A stretch of 64,000 nt of DNA from Dipetalonema caudispina (Eukaryota > Nematoda > Chromadorea > Rhabditida > Onchocercidae), in assembly GCA_013365325.1 (NCBI GenBank), contig JABVXV010000022.1, positions 310,001 through 374,000 on the forward strand, read 5' to 3'. The position numbers were made by a program, and so were the translations under genes. The notes under the pieces were generated by a model. The model made no database searches, was not told the origin of the DNA, and was given only the letters and a program-made list of their open reading frames with translations. How positions within the stretch are numbered: position 1 is the first letter of the stretch; every line of letters begins with the position of its first letter. Below are positions 38,601 to 52,100 of this stretch, piece after piece.

Positions 38601-39768
38601 AATAAATAAAAACTATCTTCTTAGGAATTGAAGAGAAAGCAACTAACCGGCCAAGAATATAATTTACAGCAATCCAGGAATAAATTCCTTCCCATTTTCC
38701 TTCGATAACTTTGATGTGATCTGGAATGATTCGTACCCTTGTTTGAAAAGGCAGATTTTGGCGTAGATTTCGTAATACTTCATTTTGTTTTCTGGAAAAA
38801 AACATTTCAAAATATTGGAATAAGTTGGATTGGTGAATTGAAATCGATATGCGGTACTAAAATAAATCAGTAAAGAAATCGATATGCGGTACTAAAATAA
38901 ATCAGTAAAGATCCACTCTAAATCTTTAGACAACTGTAATGATTTTGTGTGGGTTCTTTTATCATATCATAAAAGAAATTAAATTCAGTACTCTATAGGA
39001 AGTAGACGCATTCCAGCTGTTGCGAATATGAAGAGAGATGTATACAAATGCTTATTGAAAGGAATAAATTCAACTGCATAATCCAGAAGAGGCTTGATAT
39101 ATTCTGAAAACGTATAACTGAGAAATTTATTTCAAATGATTTCTCTAATTAAAATTTGCAAGGAATAAAAAGATCCATCTTTTGCATTCCCGGCACTTCC
39201 TTCAGGAAACGTCACATATGATATTAATGCACAATAAACGACAACTGTAAAAAAATATGTGTAATACCAGCAGCAGCCTCTGGTTTATCTCGAAATGAAG
39301 ACAATCCGGGAGTGATTTTTTTCACAACAGGACGTAATGATAATTTATCCACAACTGGCTTTACATCAATTAATTCCTGATCGTTTACAGCGCGGTATTT
39401 GTAGAGAAAAAGACGGGATCCGGTGGAACCAGCATCTATTACTATTGAATAACTCCATTCTATATGATTTTTGCCATCTAAAATAAGATAATCACAGAAA
39501 ATCTCCGAAGATATTAGATTAAATTTCTTTAACTGATAACACTCCACTTGTTATCAATTAAAGAAATTTGAAAGTGATAACACATAAATGAAGTTAAATG
39601 ACTTTAACACACCTAAACAATTTTAAGTTACAGAAGAAGTTATAAGCGACTAATATAAAATTTACCAACTGCCTCTGTCGAATTCGGTAAGACGGAAAAT
39701 AACAACAGAATGATAGAAAAGACCACAAGCGCAGCAGTAGCAAACAATTTCAACATTCCATGGGACAT
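35607..39768 (-). CDS. ENTPD4: ENTPD4/uda-1 type nucleoside diphosphatase (apyrase)
   Basis: Exons: 39666-39768, 39268-39477, 38992-39103, 38648-38791, 38367-38531, 38096-38282, 36608-36871, 36112-36308, 35607-35835; 536 residues. It has a type I/II membrane layout with an N-terminal anchor ([14 protein letters not shown]), a lumenal GDA1/CD39 domain and a C-terminal helix ([19 protein letters not shown]). All apyrase conserved regions are present: [57 protein letters not shown]. The order and both anchors fit human ENTPD4 and C. elegans UDA-1, which hydrolyse UDP/GDP in the Golgi during glycosylation; residues such as [15 protein letters not shown] match that subgroup. The 1.2-kb sixth intron (36872-38095) contains a mariner relic. 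At the start, a 15-codon upstream ORF ends in TAATG, overlapping the ATG used here (see findings). Confidence 0.93.
36963..38051 (+). mobile_element. Decayed mariner (Tc1/mariner) with both terminal inverted repeats
   Basis: Left end TTAGGCTGATGCGAAAGTAA and right end (reverse complement) TTAGGTTGGTGTAAAAGTAA agree at 16 of 20 bases. Both resemble the known ends of the Hsmar1-like mariners (TTAGGTTGGTGCAAAAGTAA). The element is flanked by TA on each side (36961-36962 and 38052-38053), the target duplication of this superfamily. Inside, on the plus strand, fragments of a transposase can be read in several frames: near 37200 (HNINNVFG), 37370-37390 (IVEADPF), 37735-37750 (LLNPGESI) and 37900-37960 ([16 protein letters not shown], the segment before the third catalytic acidic residue). 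Stops and frameshifts break it, and a run of A at 37499-37527 interrupts it. At 1089 bp it is shorter than the usual 1.3 kb. It lies antisense in the sixth ENTPD4 intron. Confidence 0.93.
37140..38010 (+). pseudogene. Mariner transposase relic
   Basis: Remnant of the transposase of the surrounding element, recognisable by segment order (N-terminal helix-turn-helix, mid linker, DDD-type core), but with several frame changes, in-frame stops and a poly(A) insertion. It cannot encode an active enzyme. Confidence 0.85.
38841..38910. repeat. Exact 35-bp tandem duplication
   Basis: The unit starting AAATCGATATGCGGTACTAA is repeated without a mismatch at 38841-38875 and 38876-38910, in the third intron of ENTPD4 (38792-38991). 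Identity implies a recent event or an assembly artefact. Confidence 0.9.
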
Positions 39769-39815
39769 TACCTTTTTGATATCTTAAGCAATGGTAACAA
39801 CCGCTGTAGTGGCAT
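39766..39815 (-). promoter_or_regulatory. Upstream ORF overlapping the ENTPD4 start (TAATG)
   Basis: Immediately after the acceptor attttcag an ATG at 39815 opens a 15-codon frame (MPLQRLLPLLKISKR) whose TAA shares one A with the ENTPD4 ATG. It may permit termination-reinitiation. Or one A is missing from the A5 run (39773-39777), in which case this would simply be the true N-terminus. Confidence 0.5.
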
Positions 39816-41056
39816 CTGAAAATTATTTTTAAAATTTCGAAATACTCCCGCTACGCATGTGTTTTAAAGTGTATACGGCAACAATCGAAATTTCTGACAT
39901 GCAAAATTACGGTAAAATTGAGATTTCTGATCAAAAACATTAACACTTCAACTTCACCTATCAGAGTCTTCACTAGTTCAATATGTAAATCCAACTCCAA
40001 CTATTATTGTCTAGCAGTGACGAAAATGGCTAATTTGCAACAGATAATAAAAATAAATTGGTCATCAATGATATCATTAAGGAAAACTGGTTTGATAATG
40101 AGTGACATGCAATTCCGTTTAATCGATTGCTCAAACGTCACTAATTCATCAACAGTTAATCCACTGTAAATAACTTCTTCATCCCTTCTAATAATGAGAT
40201 TGCTGAGAATAACAATCATGTATACCATGCTGCTTAACTTATCAAATGACACGCAGAACTACTGAAATACTATTTAGTTGTATTCTGACACGAAAAAACT
40301 CTTTCAGTATTGGTACCACCCAACCCAACCCAACCCCAGTGCAATTTTTCCCCTTAATGCACTCCACATTTTATGATATATTTTGGCTTAGGACCAAATA
40401 TATATCAAGATTAAATCAAAATTTCCTTATTCTTGATAGGAGAATAATGTTTGATGGTATAAAGAAAAAACACTGTGATATGTTATACGTATATCTGAAC
40501 AGAAACAAAGTGTAAAAATGAATCAGTGTATGTCTTTGCTGATTTATTTATTGAAGCTAATCAAGGCTCAGGTAAAATTTCCTCATAATTTAATCAATTA
40601 ATTCAGAAAAGTGCAGTATAAACTATAAAATGCATCAAAATACAACATAAAACTATGAAACAACTATCCACCAGCTACGCGGTTTGCATTTTTAAAATGT
40701 GATTAAGAACATTAGAAAACACACCAAATAAATAATATATGATACTTTGTCTAATTTGTCCAATAGTTCATGACTTTATCAATATATTTTGATATCCGAT
40801 AAAACCATCCAAGTCTTAATTCACAAGAGATACAAATAGATGAAATAAAACCAACACGAATATAAAAATTTTCTGAGAACAGTTTTTCCATACAATCATT
40901 TTAAGCATAAAATAACATCTCTTAAAGAGAAAGAAAAATAAAACACGGCAAAGTTCCTCACAAGCAGAACTCTCTGACGATCATAATAACAACATTATTA
41001 ATGTATATTACAATAAAAAGCATAAATATTATCATAAGGTGTACTCCTGTTATGTT
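39769..41056. other. Intergenic stretch between ENTPD4 and INTS14
   Basis: ENTPD4 upstream region plus INTS14 3' flank. No supported gene. The CCCAACCCAACCCAACCCCA run at 40319-40338 is a short local repeat. Confidence 0.5.
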
Positions 41057-43955
41057 TTATTGTAAGGGCTGGATTTCTGCAGAATTCTTCAAACCATACA
41101 TCCTGAATCGAACAAAATGAGCATGAAAAATCTCAAATAACCGAATCCTTCATGGAAAAAGAATTAAGTCGATCGCATCCAGTTACTACATTATTCCTTT
41201 ACTTTATTACTACACTTATTTGAACTTCACATTTCATTAGTAAAATTTATCCTTCATCATTGGGCCAGCCCACTAAAAATTGAAAATGCGAGAATTACCT
41301 CAGTTTTTCACTCGTGTACATTGCGTGTTTGACAATCAGCGGTGATTGTGAGGAACTCTCTTCATGTAAAACCTGAATCAACTTTTCCAAGACATCTTCA
41401 GCACCGATAGCGCAACAGTAAGCATGTATTCTATTAACTTCCTGAAAATACATAAAACGACAAATATTGACGACAGAGTTACGAATAATGAAGTGTCGCC
41501 TGTAAAATGCTATGTCTGCAAAGATATTCACCGAATAAAACAGAAACGTCCTATCGGGAATCTTCTTCAGTAATCGAGCAATTTTCTGGATGTCGCTTTG
41601 CAATCCGTGAGCTTCATACCAACAAGTCCTCTGTACTGACGAATACGAAGGCCTAGAGAGGCCATCATTCTTGACACAGAACAACTGCTCTTCATTTCCA
41701 GCATCCACAACACTCTGTAACGTTATAAAGATGTACCAATTGAAGCAATAATTCTAGTTGCGTAACAATATTGAGGGAAAAATAAAAGGTGTTACAAAAT
41801 AAAATTTTTTTAACGGAAAAATTTAAATATGTGTGAAGCAACCTGAGAAGACATAGTGGTGAATGGAGGCAACCAGGAAACTGGCATTGGACCAGCTGGA
41901 AATAACACAATTGAAAGTCGATGAACTGAAGGATCTTCTTCCTTTGCACTAAATCAAAACAATTTGATTTCTAAAAACCGAGTAATACTGTCAAGGAATT
42001 ATTTATTTTGGCACAGATGCATATTGATATTTTTTGTAAGTTGCGTCAAAAATACAAAAAATCACTTAGAAAATTACCTAATATGACATAATGCGCCATA
42101 TAAGTTTTCATTCAAACGACAGATGGCTACGCTTTCTTCTACGCGTAGTGCGGAACACAATAAGTTCAGAATATCTTCACTATCTGAAATGACAATAAGT
42201 CTAGAAGACTTCCCAAAACACTCGCGGAATGATAAGTAAAAATTGGTGTAAGAACATACTCTGATGTGAGATAAGAAAATGATGTCGAGTGGTTGGCATA
42301 TTCGCCAAAGAATTTATAGGAACGAAACCAATTATTTCAACAACTGTCTTCCAATCATCGTTGTCAACCGATGGTAGCGTCTGAAATTTAAAAGGATTGA
42401 TTAAAATCAACAGCAACTACGAATTGTTGCTCAGATTTCCAAACAAAAAGATACAATTAGGGTATCAGAACAATCTCCGAGTTAATAAAATACCTTGAAA
42501 TATGCTTTTAACAAGCCACATTTTAACAAAAATGTTGGTGCGGGACATAAATCTTTTGCGAGAACATCACTATAACTGTCTATGGTATCGTAATCGGATA
42601 CGAAATACGGCATCCAAGGTCGACTCTCTTCCAACTCTAATTCCTGCTTGAAACCTTCCGTCTGCACTAAAACAACTGTGATGTTATTTAGAGATAATAA
42701 TACTGATAAAACGCAGCAGGAATAAGTGGAAAAGTTAGATACTCAATTCATACTGTGCACATTCAAATCAGCCTATGTATGATAACGGCTATTCGAGAAC
42801 TCGTATGTAAAGCGGAAAAAAAAAAAACACACAATGAACATTTAAACGTACACGAAATAGCCCATAATCGAGCAATCTGATTCTCATCCGTTAAAGCTTC
42901 ATCCAGAATACAAACAAATTTGACCGTACAGTTCGGAAGATGTGTCAAGTTCACCTCCTCCTTAAATTACGAAAAGAAATTCCAGTCACTGGAAACTCAT
43001 ATAAAGTTAGAGGCATTGCAATTTCAAGTCAGATGAATACCAATGAAAAAGCTTACCTACCGGAGTGAAAGTACATGCATCCGTAAACACTAGAAGGATG
43101 CTAGTTTCATCGTCATTTTCCATCTTTACCAGTAAGAGCAGAGAGATTAGGTCAGCGGAGGCAGATACATCTATGCTGCAAGATTCTGTCAATTTTTTGA
43201 AACTGGTATATAATCTCCGATTCATAAATCAGCTTAAGAAACTCTCAAGACTATGTGCCAGTGGATGAAGACTTTCCAGCCCAAACAAAAATGAGAGAAT
43301 TTTTTTCAATATTAATTTTGGGCCTGAGTAACTCAGTGAATTCTAGATGTTCCCACCTGCTCAAAGCTAAAAACGACCAGTTTTAGGATTCTAGCCCGGA
43401 CAAATACAAGAAACAGCTTTGAGCTTCGTGTGAAACCTAAGGAAAACACAAACCAATTTAAATTTTTTTCGACATCTTCAATGTTTCGTATGTCGCATGG
43501 TATAATTTTTGAATTGTGTGAGAAATCAATCTGAAATGTAACTGCTCCACGTCTTTTCCACTCATTCAGTTTCCTTTTAATTTTGAGCTCTCTCAGGATG
43601 ATTTCGCGTTCAAGCGACAGCATTCGGCAAATGTATAACACAAGAATAAAAAACCAGCCAATAATATTCCTTTGTAGCCGTTAAACCCATGAACATTAAT
43701 CTTCATAAAATATGAACAACTTAAACAAATTTAAAAGAGAGGATTAAAAACGAATCTTAAAGAATACAACTATGAAGGAAATCCGGAATAAAATAAACAG
43801 ACCAATTTAATTTTACGATCCATATCCAAGGCCTGAACCTTTTCGATAGTTTTTAAAACCAGCTGACATGCAATCACTCGCCGCGATATTTCACTATTCT
43901 CGCTGATAGGTAATCGCATTGATAAGGATGAATCCACAGCCAAATACACAGTCAT
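41057..43955 (-). CDS. INTS14: Integrator complex subunit 14 (VWA domain)
   Basis: Exons: 43799-43955, 43454-43541, 43061-43202, 42852-42960, 42494-42666, 42260-42380, 42078-42183, 41843-41948, 41532-41714, 41299-41441, 41057-41102; 457 residues, phases join (human 518). The protein starts MTVYLAVDSSLSMRLPISE, a VWA fold with the DxSxS metal site, as in human MPTVVVMDVSLSMTRPV; LVFTDAC matches the VTDGC segment. Then come VVEIIGFVPINSLANMPTTR (human IVGFIDIADISSPPVLSR) and the C-terminal helical part with GLQSDIQKIARLLKKIPDRT and EVNRIHAYCCAIGAEDVLEKL. Integrator processes snRNA 3' ends and attenuates RNA polymerase II; INTS14 forms a module with INTS10 and INTS13. The fourth and fifth introns' donors (gtttat, gttcgt types) are non-consensus but phase-consistent. 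It ends in a small terminal exon (RMYGLKNSAEIQPLQ). Confidence 0.92.
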
Positions 43956-45529
43956 TTGTAAAAATACAGCAAATAGAGCTACCAAACACTTGCACGATTC
44001 ACGTGATCACCCTGAAATGTTAATGCATGCCGATTCATCAATACTACTCTCGACTCCGCACACTTAATAAGTCAAACGTCACAATACTTCTCTGAAATAT
44101 CACTGTCCTATACGAGTATCTCCCTCGCTATGACGTGATAATATAACCCAACAAGCTAGAGTCCGTGCTATTCCACGTCGGTAACAATGAAACTTTTTAG
44201 TCTCGCTGGCGAATCAGTGTATCTCAACCCAAGAGTCGTAAACTTAATTTTTGGATTTTCGTGCTAATCTTTTTATCAGTTGCAAATTGTTACGAAAGTT
44301 GTGTAAGCTGCTTGCAATATTTGTAGAATGTATCAGAATTTGAATGCATCTTTTGTGGCTATGAATCCAGCAAGACAGAGAAGTTATGGGTCCGGAAATT
44401 TCAAGAAAAGTAAATGTCATAGAAAGGAAAATTTGCAAACGGAAAATTACTTTAACTTTTAAACAGAATGTATAGAATAAAAGTATCCCCTCCTCATCCT
44501 TTTCTTCCTGAAGTTATATAAGATTGAATGGCTAAAGGAGCGAAAGGATTTGAAGCATAGATTTTAATGTATAATGTAGGGAAGTGATAGAAATCCATGT
44601 ATAACATACTTCAGAAGAGAGAAAAAGCAAACATAGTTCATTTATATTATATACGTATATATCTGCTAAAGTCCATTCAACAAATGATCTCTGTACAATG
44701 ATTGTATTTGTAATGATAGCACTTAAATATTGCCATGAAAACTGACAAAAATTAAAATTTAAGCAAACTGAGATGGTGCTAACACTATCGTTGGATATCG
44801 ATAGTAACAATGAAGAACGAGCATTACGATATACACAATCGGAAAATCCAGAAATGTTGTAATTACTGAGTATCCCGTCTATTTCGTTTAATCTTTTCAA
44901 ATTTTCACTAAACATTAAGAATTTTTGTTCAACTAAAAGATGCTTATTATGTTAAAAAGTTCAAAAGTTTTTTTTTTTCAAATATTGGAAAAACGAAAGA
45001 AATGACGATAAGAGGCATTTCATTGATTTCGAAAGTTTTAACATATAATTTTGCTTTAATAACTATTGTGCTTCATCGATTTTAAATCATTAATTAATAC
45101 AATCTTAAAAACCTATTAATTTTATATGATTTCATGAATTTTGTTATCTCGATTTGTTGTTCAAAAATGAACTTCATTAATTTCTTAGCATATCAGTCCT
45201 TTGTAGTATGAAGAAGAAATGAAAAGAGGAAGGAAAATGCGAATTGAAGGAGAAAAAGGAAAGGGGAGGAGGAAAAGAAGAGGAACGAAGCTGCGGTAGT
45301 GAGGTGCGCTTTCAAGGAATTAGTTCGTCACCTTTTCTACGCCTCAAGAATTCTTGAAATAGACGTTGTTCGAGCAATTTTTCTCGAGTGAACTACTGAC
45401 GTCGTATTCAATAAATTTCTCATCCTTTATAACATTCATACTACTATCTGTCATCTCCTTTTAATATATGCTATGATGATTTTAAATATCTATCACGCCG
45501 CCATTCATATATACATCTATTTATATATA

Positions 45530-45565
<36 letters not shown>

Positions 45566-48500
45566 TGTATGTATGTATGTGTATGTGTATGTGTATGTAT
45601 TGTATATTATTATTTTTTGATAGGAATTATTCAATCAAAATAATATCTATTCATATTAGCCGTTTATTGGCATAAATCAATGAAATTACTTATCAATATG
45701 CAATGTCAGTGATTGAAAAGAGCACTAAGCATCGATCTTCATTTTTCTATTCCTTTTTTATAATCAATCATCAGTGAAAAATTCATTCCAAGTTTAATTC
45801 TAATTCTTGATAAAAAAGAAAGGAAGTCAAGTGGGAAAAGCGGTTAAACTATTTATATATATGTATGTATGTATTTTTAGTAGTATGGTAAATGTTTAAC
45901 TTAAAACTTGGTTAGTTGAAAACAATATCTGATACACAAGCATTTAGCTATACAGAGAGTGAGAAAGGCTCAATTTTTGATGACAACAGTGTGATGCCGG
46001 ATTTCTTGATCTGAACTACAAATGACCACTACAATCTGTACATATCGGTGTAGTTATATATTGAGCACTGACGTTTCACTAGCATCTAGCGGATAACCGT
46101 TCATGTAGTTTTAACGTTGATATAGTCCGTACAGCACAATCTCATGCAATATTTTTCAACATCATAGTTCTCACATTATCATCCCAGTTTTGCACTACTT
46201 TTGGTTTAGAAAGCTATAACTAGTTTAAACTATAAACAGAAAAACAAAGCCCAAATTTCTCTTTTCTTCCAACTCTTTCTCATCTCTATCAAGAAAGTTA
46301 ACAAAACTTGTCTAACTTTCCGGAGAAGTTAGGCAAATTTTGTTGATTTCTTACCAATTGAATTTACTTTTTGCAGTATTCTATCACTAAGCTTAAATAA
46401 AATATAAGGTATCCAATTTACTATACTATAGACATAATTAAATGCTGTAGAAAAAGCCGCAATGTATTTGCTCAATCACTAGAATAGAAGAATCTACCAA
46501 GCTTTTCATAAAAGCTTACGAAAAAGAAGTACTACTGGAGGAATATTAATTGGATCAAAGTTGCAGAACTGTTATTATTTGAACCTATTGAGTTAAATAT
46601 ATAAGTAAATGAATAAAGAAATATATATATATAAATGTATTTGCAGTTATCATAGTTTTTGGCAAACTTTATAATTATAGATTCTCTGTAGTTCACAGCT
46701 GTAATAATAGTAATTGTTTTCTCATGAATTTGATGTTTTCTGCTTTTCAGTTTTCAATTCCAAAAATGCAATATTTTTTTGGTATTTTCCCTTGCAAACT
46801 GATAAAAAAGAAGGTCTGTAAAGACGTGGCAGATTTTTTCTTTTAATTATTAGTACTTTGTTTAGAATTCATGTTTTGAGTTAAGAAACAACTTGAGAAT
46901 GTAATGTTACGACTGTCTGTAAAAACATCATTTCAAAAGTATTCATGAATCTTCAATTGAAAATTGATTTCATTGCATCTCTTCTGGAAATATTGTAAAC
47001 GGTTTTTTGCCAGGAAGAGAAATCTGTAAGGAGTTTTTGTAGAATATTAATCAGTGAACACGTTCCTTGTATTGGAAATTGAAACGAAAGAATTTTAATA
47101 GAATCTATTACATAAGTCAGAAGATTTGCAGCCGAAATCAATCTTCCGGCTTTCATTTAGTTTTTTGATTGCAAATATATTCCTCCCCATTTATTGGGTA
47201 ATTTCATTTTGCAAATGAAAGGATAAGTGACAAAGATCGGAAGAGCTGAGAAAAATTGAAGGATTGCATCCCTCGTTTCACATTTTCACAAACGTTAGAA
47301 TAAATGGAGTTTAAGCGAATTTTGTATTTCATCTTCCCGTGATACATACATGCATGCACTTATAAACAAATTTGTCCTATTTTCATTCTTATTTTCCAAC
47401 ATAGTTTCGAAACTTATTGAAAATCTCATTTCATTTTTAACGAGAATCATTGACAATTTCCGTGACTCACGCACCTGCATTAGCATATATCTTTTCCCAT
47501 TTGTAACAGCAATCAATAAAACAAAAAAGAAAACTTTAAATAATTGATAATTAAAATGAACAAATGATGTGTTATTAAAATAAATTTTTTAATGAATGAC
47601 ACAGTAGAACAGATCAATTATGAAAAACGGACTGGATACATGACTGCTTTGAAGACAACTACTCTTTACTCCTCATATAATAATTCTTTGAGAGAAGCGC
47701 AAATTTTTAATAGCATATAAAAAAAAAAAAAAGGAGAAAAGATGTATTTGCATATCCATCAACCAAAGATTTTTAAAGCCTAACTGATCAGGCCCTTACT
47801 TAGAACCTAAGAAAAGATATCGGAAAAATATGATGAAGTAAAAGATAAAAAGAAATCAGAGAAGTGAAGAAAAAGAGACAGTATCTTAACTGTTCTTATC
47901 TGTTGCTTTTATACCGCTTCAAATAATTCGGGGACAAATTCCTGTCATCTCATTACTGAGAGGATGGAACAAGTGAGGGAGGTCGTTTTGCTCATTTAGC
48001 ATTTCTTTCCTAAAAATATCAATAATGCAACAGCATAGCATATCTACACGTAGTGTCCTACTTCGGCAATTATCAAATTGCTGCAGTTTGAAAAACTGAT
48101 TTTTTTTTTCGTCAGGAATTCATGCATCCCATCCTATTGACACACTTGTAAAGATGTAAATTGCCGTTACCTTCGATGTTTAACTGAGCTTTAAAGCTGA
48201 ATCTCTTATTAAAAAATGGTTTCGTGAAAATTCTGATGCATCATATTAATAGGGAAAAATGAAATTTCATTATTTCAGTATTTGATAGCAGCAGTAGCAT
48301 GAAGTCTTTACCCAAATTTACTTTTTCCCATGCTTTCTCTATCCACTTTTTGTGCTAACTGCACTTTGACCGATTACTTTACCAATTTCATTCGCTCCTA
48401 TAAAAAGTTTTCATAATTTTTAGCCTTACATATATCGAATTGCTGACGAAATACAAAACGATAGAGTTATGAAGATATCACATTCAAAATCAATATAATT

Positions 48501-49187
48501 TCAGTAAATGACAAAATATTTTTACATGCCATTGAAAAAGAATCACATCATTTTCTGTGCTCGCTTAATAGTCATTCTGGATTAACAATATACGACCAGG
48601 ATTTCAAAAGGCTTGTTAAATTGATCGCTCATAAGTAGTTGTTCCGGAAGGAAGTTACGATCATCAGGATTTTACAAAAAAAAAGACGGAAAATGTTTGT
48701 AGTTAACAATTGAAATTATTGCATGATAGACGATGTCATTCTTTCCCCATTTTTTTCATAAAAAATATCAGTGTAAAAAAACTGCTGGATAATCTTATCA
48801 TAGTATTCGTAAACTAATAGATTTGTTTCAATTTTTAACTATGATTATGACGTGGTCTGAATAAGTTTATTTGCTCCGTAATTCTAAAGAAAGTTTTTCT
48901 AAAGAAAAAAAAAATTTACATTAAAATTCCTTCTCGACGACCAACAAATTATTTATTACCTTTCTTCATTTTTACATCATGAACATCACGAAAACTTTTT
49001 ACACTAGCACCTATAATTCAAGCATAATTATTTGTGATTCTCTTCCATTAATTCCGTTTCACACATTAAATGTGAGTTCAAGAATACTAAAAAATTCAGC
49101 TTAATGATTAGTGATTCGTTATCGTGACATGCATTGCTAAGAAGCGATTCATCCACTTTAATTGTAGGGTTGATGCTACGATGAAAC
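43956..49187. other. 5.2-kb gene-free DNA between divergent INTS14 and GPCR
   Basis: Contains the upstream regions of both genes. ORFs are short and unsupported. There is a purine-rich stretch at 45205-45290, a TATG microsatellite at 45515-45600 and scattered A/T runs. It is a plausible place for neuronal enhancers of the receptor gene, by position only. Confidence 0.5.
45515..45600. repeat. (TA)n-(TATG)n microsatellite
   Basis: TATATATATA passes into about ten TATG units, then TGTATG units; direct observation. Smaller TATG runs recur at 45853-45875. Confidence 0.92.
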
Positions 49188-52100
49188 ATGCAAGAGGTCC
49201 ACATCGACCTATTCCTCAATATTTTAAAGGGAGGCACATTTGCGATTTTGGTTATTTGGACCATTGCTGCCAACATGCTCGTATTTGTTGTACTCTATAA
49301 AAATCCACATCTTCAAACTGTACCTAATCTACTGGTATTCAATTTGCTTTGCATTATTACAATTTTGAATTAAAGTTCTTCTGATAATGTTTTATTGATA
49401 TATTTTCAGGTTGCAAATCTTGCCTTCAGTGATCTGTGCCTTGGAATCATCGTGCTGCCCCTATCATCAATCTATGCGATCGCAAATGAATGGCTTTTCA
49501 CATCGACACTTTGTGTCATTTTTGTATCAGGTAAGTTTGTTTGTTATTGTAATTAGCAGATTGAAAGTTTATTTTTCCACAATAGCTTTAAGATTTATGA
49601 TATGAGAAAAATCAATTAAATTGCAATTAAGTTTTTCCATTGATTGTATTTCTTACAAAGTCTGCATTCAGTTGATGTTCGGATACCAGTGGAATCTATT
49701 TCTGAGCCACTGCTTAACCTGTTTCCAGGCATCCTTCCAAAATGTCTATTTTTCAAATTGTTTGAATACGAACACTCTTATAGCAAAAAAAAAAAAAAAA
49801 AGTATTTTCACTGTAAATTTCTAGTTATGTTTTATGTTTCGCTTTTTCGTTATTTTTATGATCATACTGTCTGCATTTATTCTACACTTATCATATTTTT
49901 TAATTCTTTTAGTTACTCAAGAATTGTAGAAATTCATCTCTGAGTATTTTGTTAAAATCTGACCATTCCGGTATTGTTAGGATCAATCCGGCAAACCACA
50001 TCCTAGGTGCGAACTTCTCCAATAAAATTTTGACATTTTTTGCTTTGAACTAGATTAATGTTGCAGCAGATATCTTATGCTCCACGGCTTCTATCTGGAA
50101 TTTATCCATTGTTGGTCTAGATCGTTACTGGGCAATAACTACACCAATGGCTTACATGGCTAAGAGGAATAAACGTACAGCAACTTTCCTAATTTTGTCC
50201 GTTTGGCTTTCATCCGCTTTGATTAGTTTGGCTCCATTATTGGGATGGAGACAGGTAAGCGGATTTTTTATTTTAAAATACATTCTTTTTTTTTTTTGTG
50301 CCCATCATTTTTTGGTAAAATTTAGCAACATTTTGAACACTTCAATAGGCTTTACTTATTACCATGGTGAAAAGTTTAGAACAATGGCATTGAATATTGA
50401 AATTTCTTATAAGATAATAAAGAGATCGTCCTTTCCCAAATTTATGAGATGTAGCAATTTTTGAATGATCGTCTGAAGTGAAAAGAATCTCGCATCGCAT
50501 TAAACTATTTTAATGTAACAACTGATGGAAATATTAACAATACAACTGCAAATTGCAGTTGTTGCAGAAATTTGTTGAATTCAAGACTGGAAATCACCGA
50601 ATTCATAAATACAGCCTTCCAATTTTCAAGAACCTCTATGAATTGGAAATTCATGGAGGCAAAAAAAATACAGGTTAACGAAAGCTAATAAATCTTGTGG
50701 AATCATTTTTTACAGGATGCCTTGTATCCCTATTTGGCTTAATGCTGTAAATGTTTGAGAACCCTCGAAGGTTATAGATTTGAAGTTTTCAAATATTTTT
50801 CTTCAAATTCCAACATTATTGCTAGTAACGAATATTAAGTAGCAAAATTTTTGTTTCTTAAGCAGTATATCTCATTTATTAAAATTTTTTCAACAAAATT
50901 ATAATTGGTGTACTATTTACAGGTTGCGGAACGAGGTAACATGATAAGAGTGAATGGTACATGGCAATGTGTATTTTTGGATTTACCATCATATACTATT
51001 TATAGTGCAACCGGATCGTTTTTCATACCTTTAATTATTATGTTCTTTGTCTACTACAAAATTTATCAAACATTTGCTAAACATCGTGCTCGTCAACTAT
51101 ACAGACAGCAGGTTTTTTGAATTTTTAAAATAGATAAAGATGTATATGTGTATGCATTCAGAATTTAAAATTGTTTGTAAAAGATCTTTGGGATGAAAGA
51201 TGTTTTGTAGGTAATTATAAAACATATTGAATCAACGATTTTGCATGATTTGAGTCATGTTTTGCCAACCGCTGATGAATTTGCTAAAGAATTGGAGGAA
51301 AATGAAGAAAGAGGTTAGATTTGCTACTTTGTTTAGTTGCAGCGCGATAACCTTTGATGTGCTATTGAAAATGTAAAAATGAAAATTTTTCCATAGTACT
51401 TTTGATATAAAATATTTAAGTGTGAATTTAGTTATGAACCAAAACTGGGACAACATTTTCAGCTGGCATAAGGAATAGGCTCATTTAGAAATGCATAGCT
51501 TTAGCATAAGCATAAATATACAACTTGAAATGCAATATTTTCAATACTGCAAAACTCAAAAAAATTTTCAATACTTCAAAATTATTAATTTTTCAAAGGT
51601 TTAAAATTAATGGATTCTGTTCACAAGGAAGAGTGTTTTAAGATTTGAATCTGAATGCATATAGATGATTAAATTAACCTTAAAATTCAATTTTTCACAG
51701 TACTGTATAATTCTAGTTTAGACAGCAATTCCATTTCGAATGTTTGCAAAGAACAACTTCTTCAACCAATATGCAAGGAATGTGAAGAGTGTGTCGGTGA
51801 CAGAGCAAACCAATTCAGTCCTCGTGAAGTGCCCATCATCCAAACTGATGCTGTTTGTTTATCGTAGTTTCCATAACAGTAATTACTTAATTAGATGGTC
51901 AATCCTGAACTAAAGCTTCAAGTTTTATAGTTAAAACATATTGATACCATTATTCCTCAGAGATCTACTTAGTCTTCAAAACTTGAAGTCATTATTTATA
52001 GTACAAATTTTTTGATAGCGCTCAAGGTATTTTTATGTTAAAAATGATACATGAAGTGAATCGGATGTTCCTCTACCTAGTGTTTTTTTTTCTCGAATCT

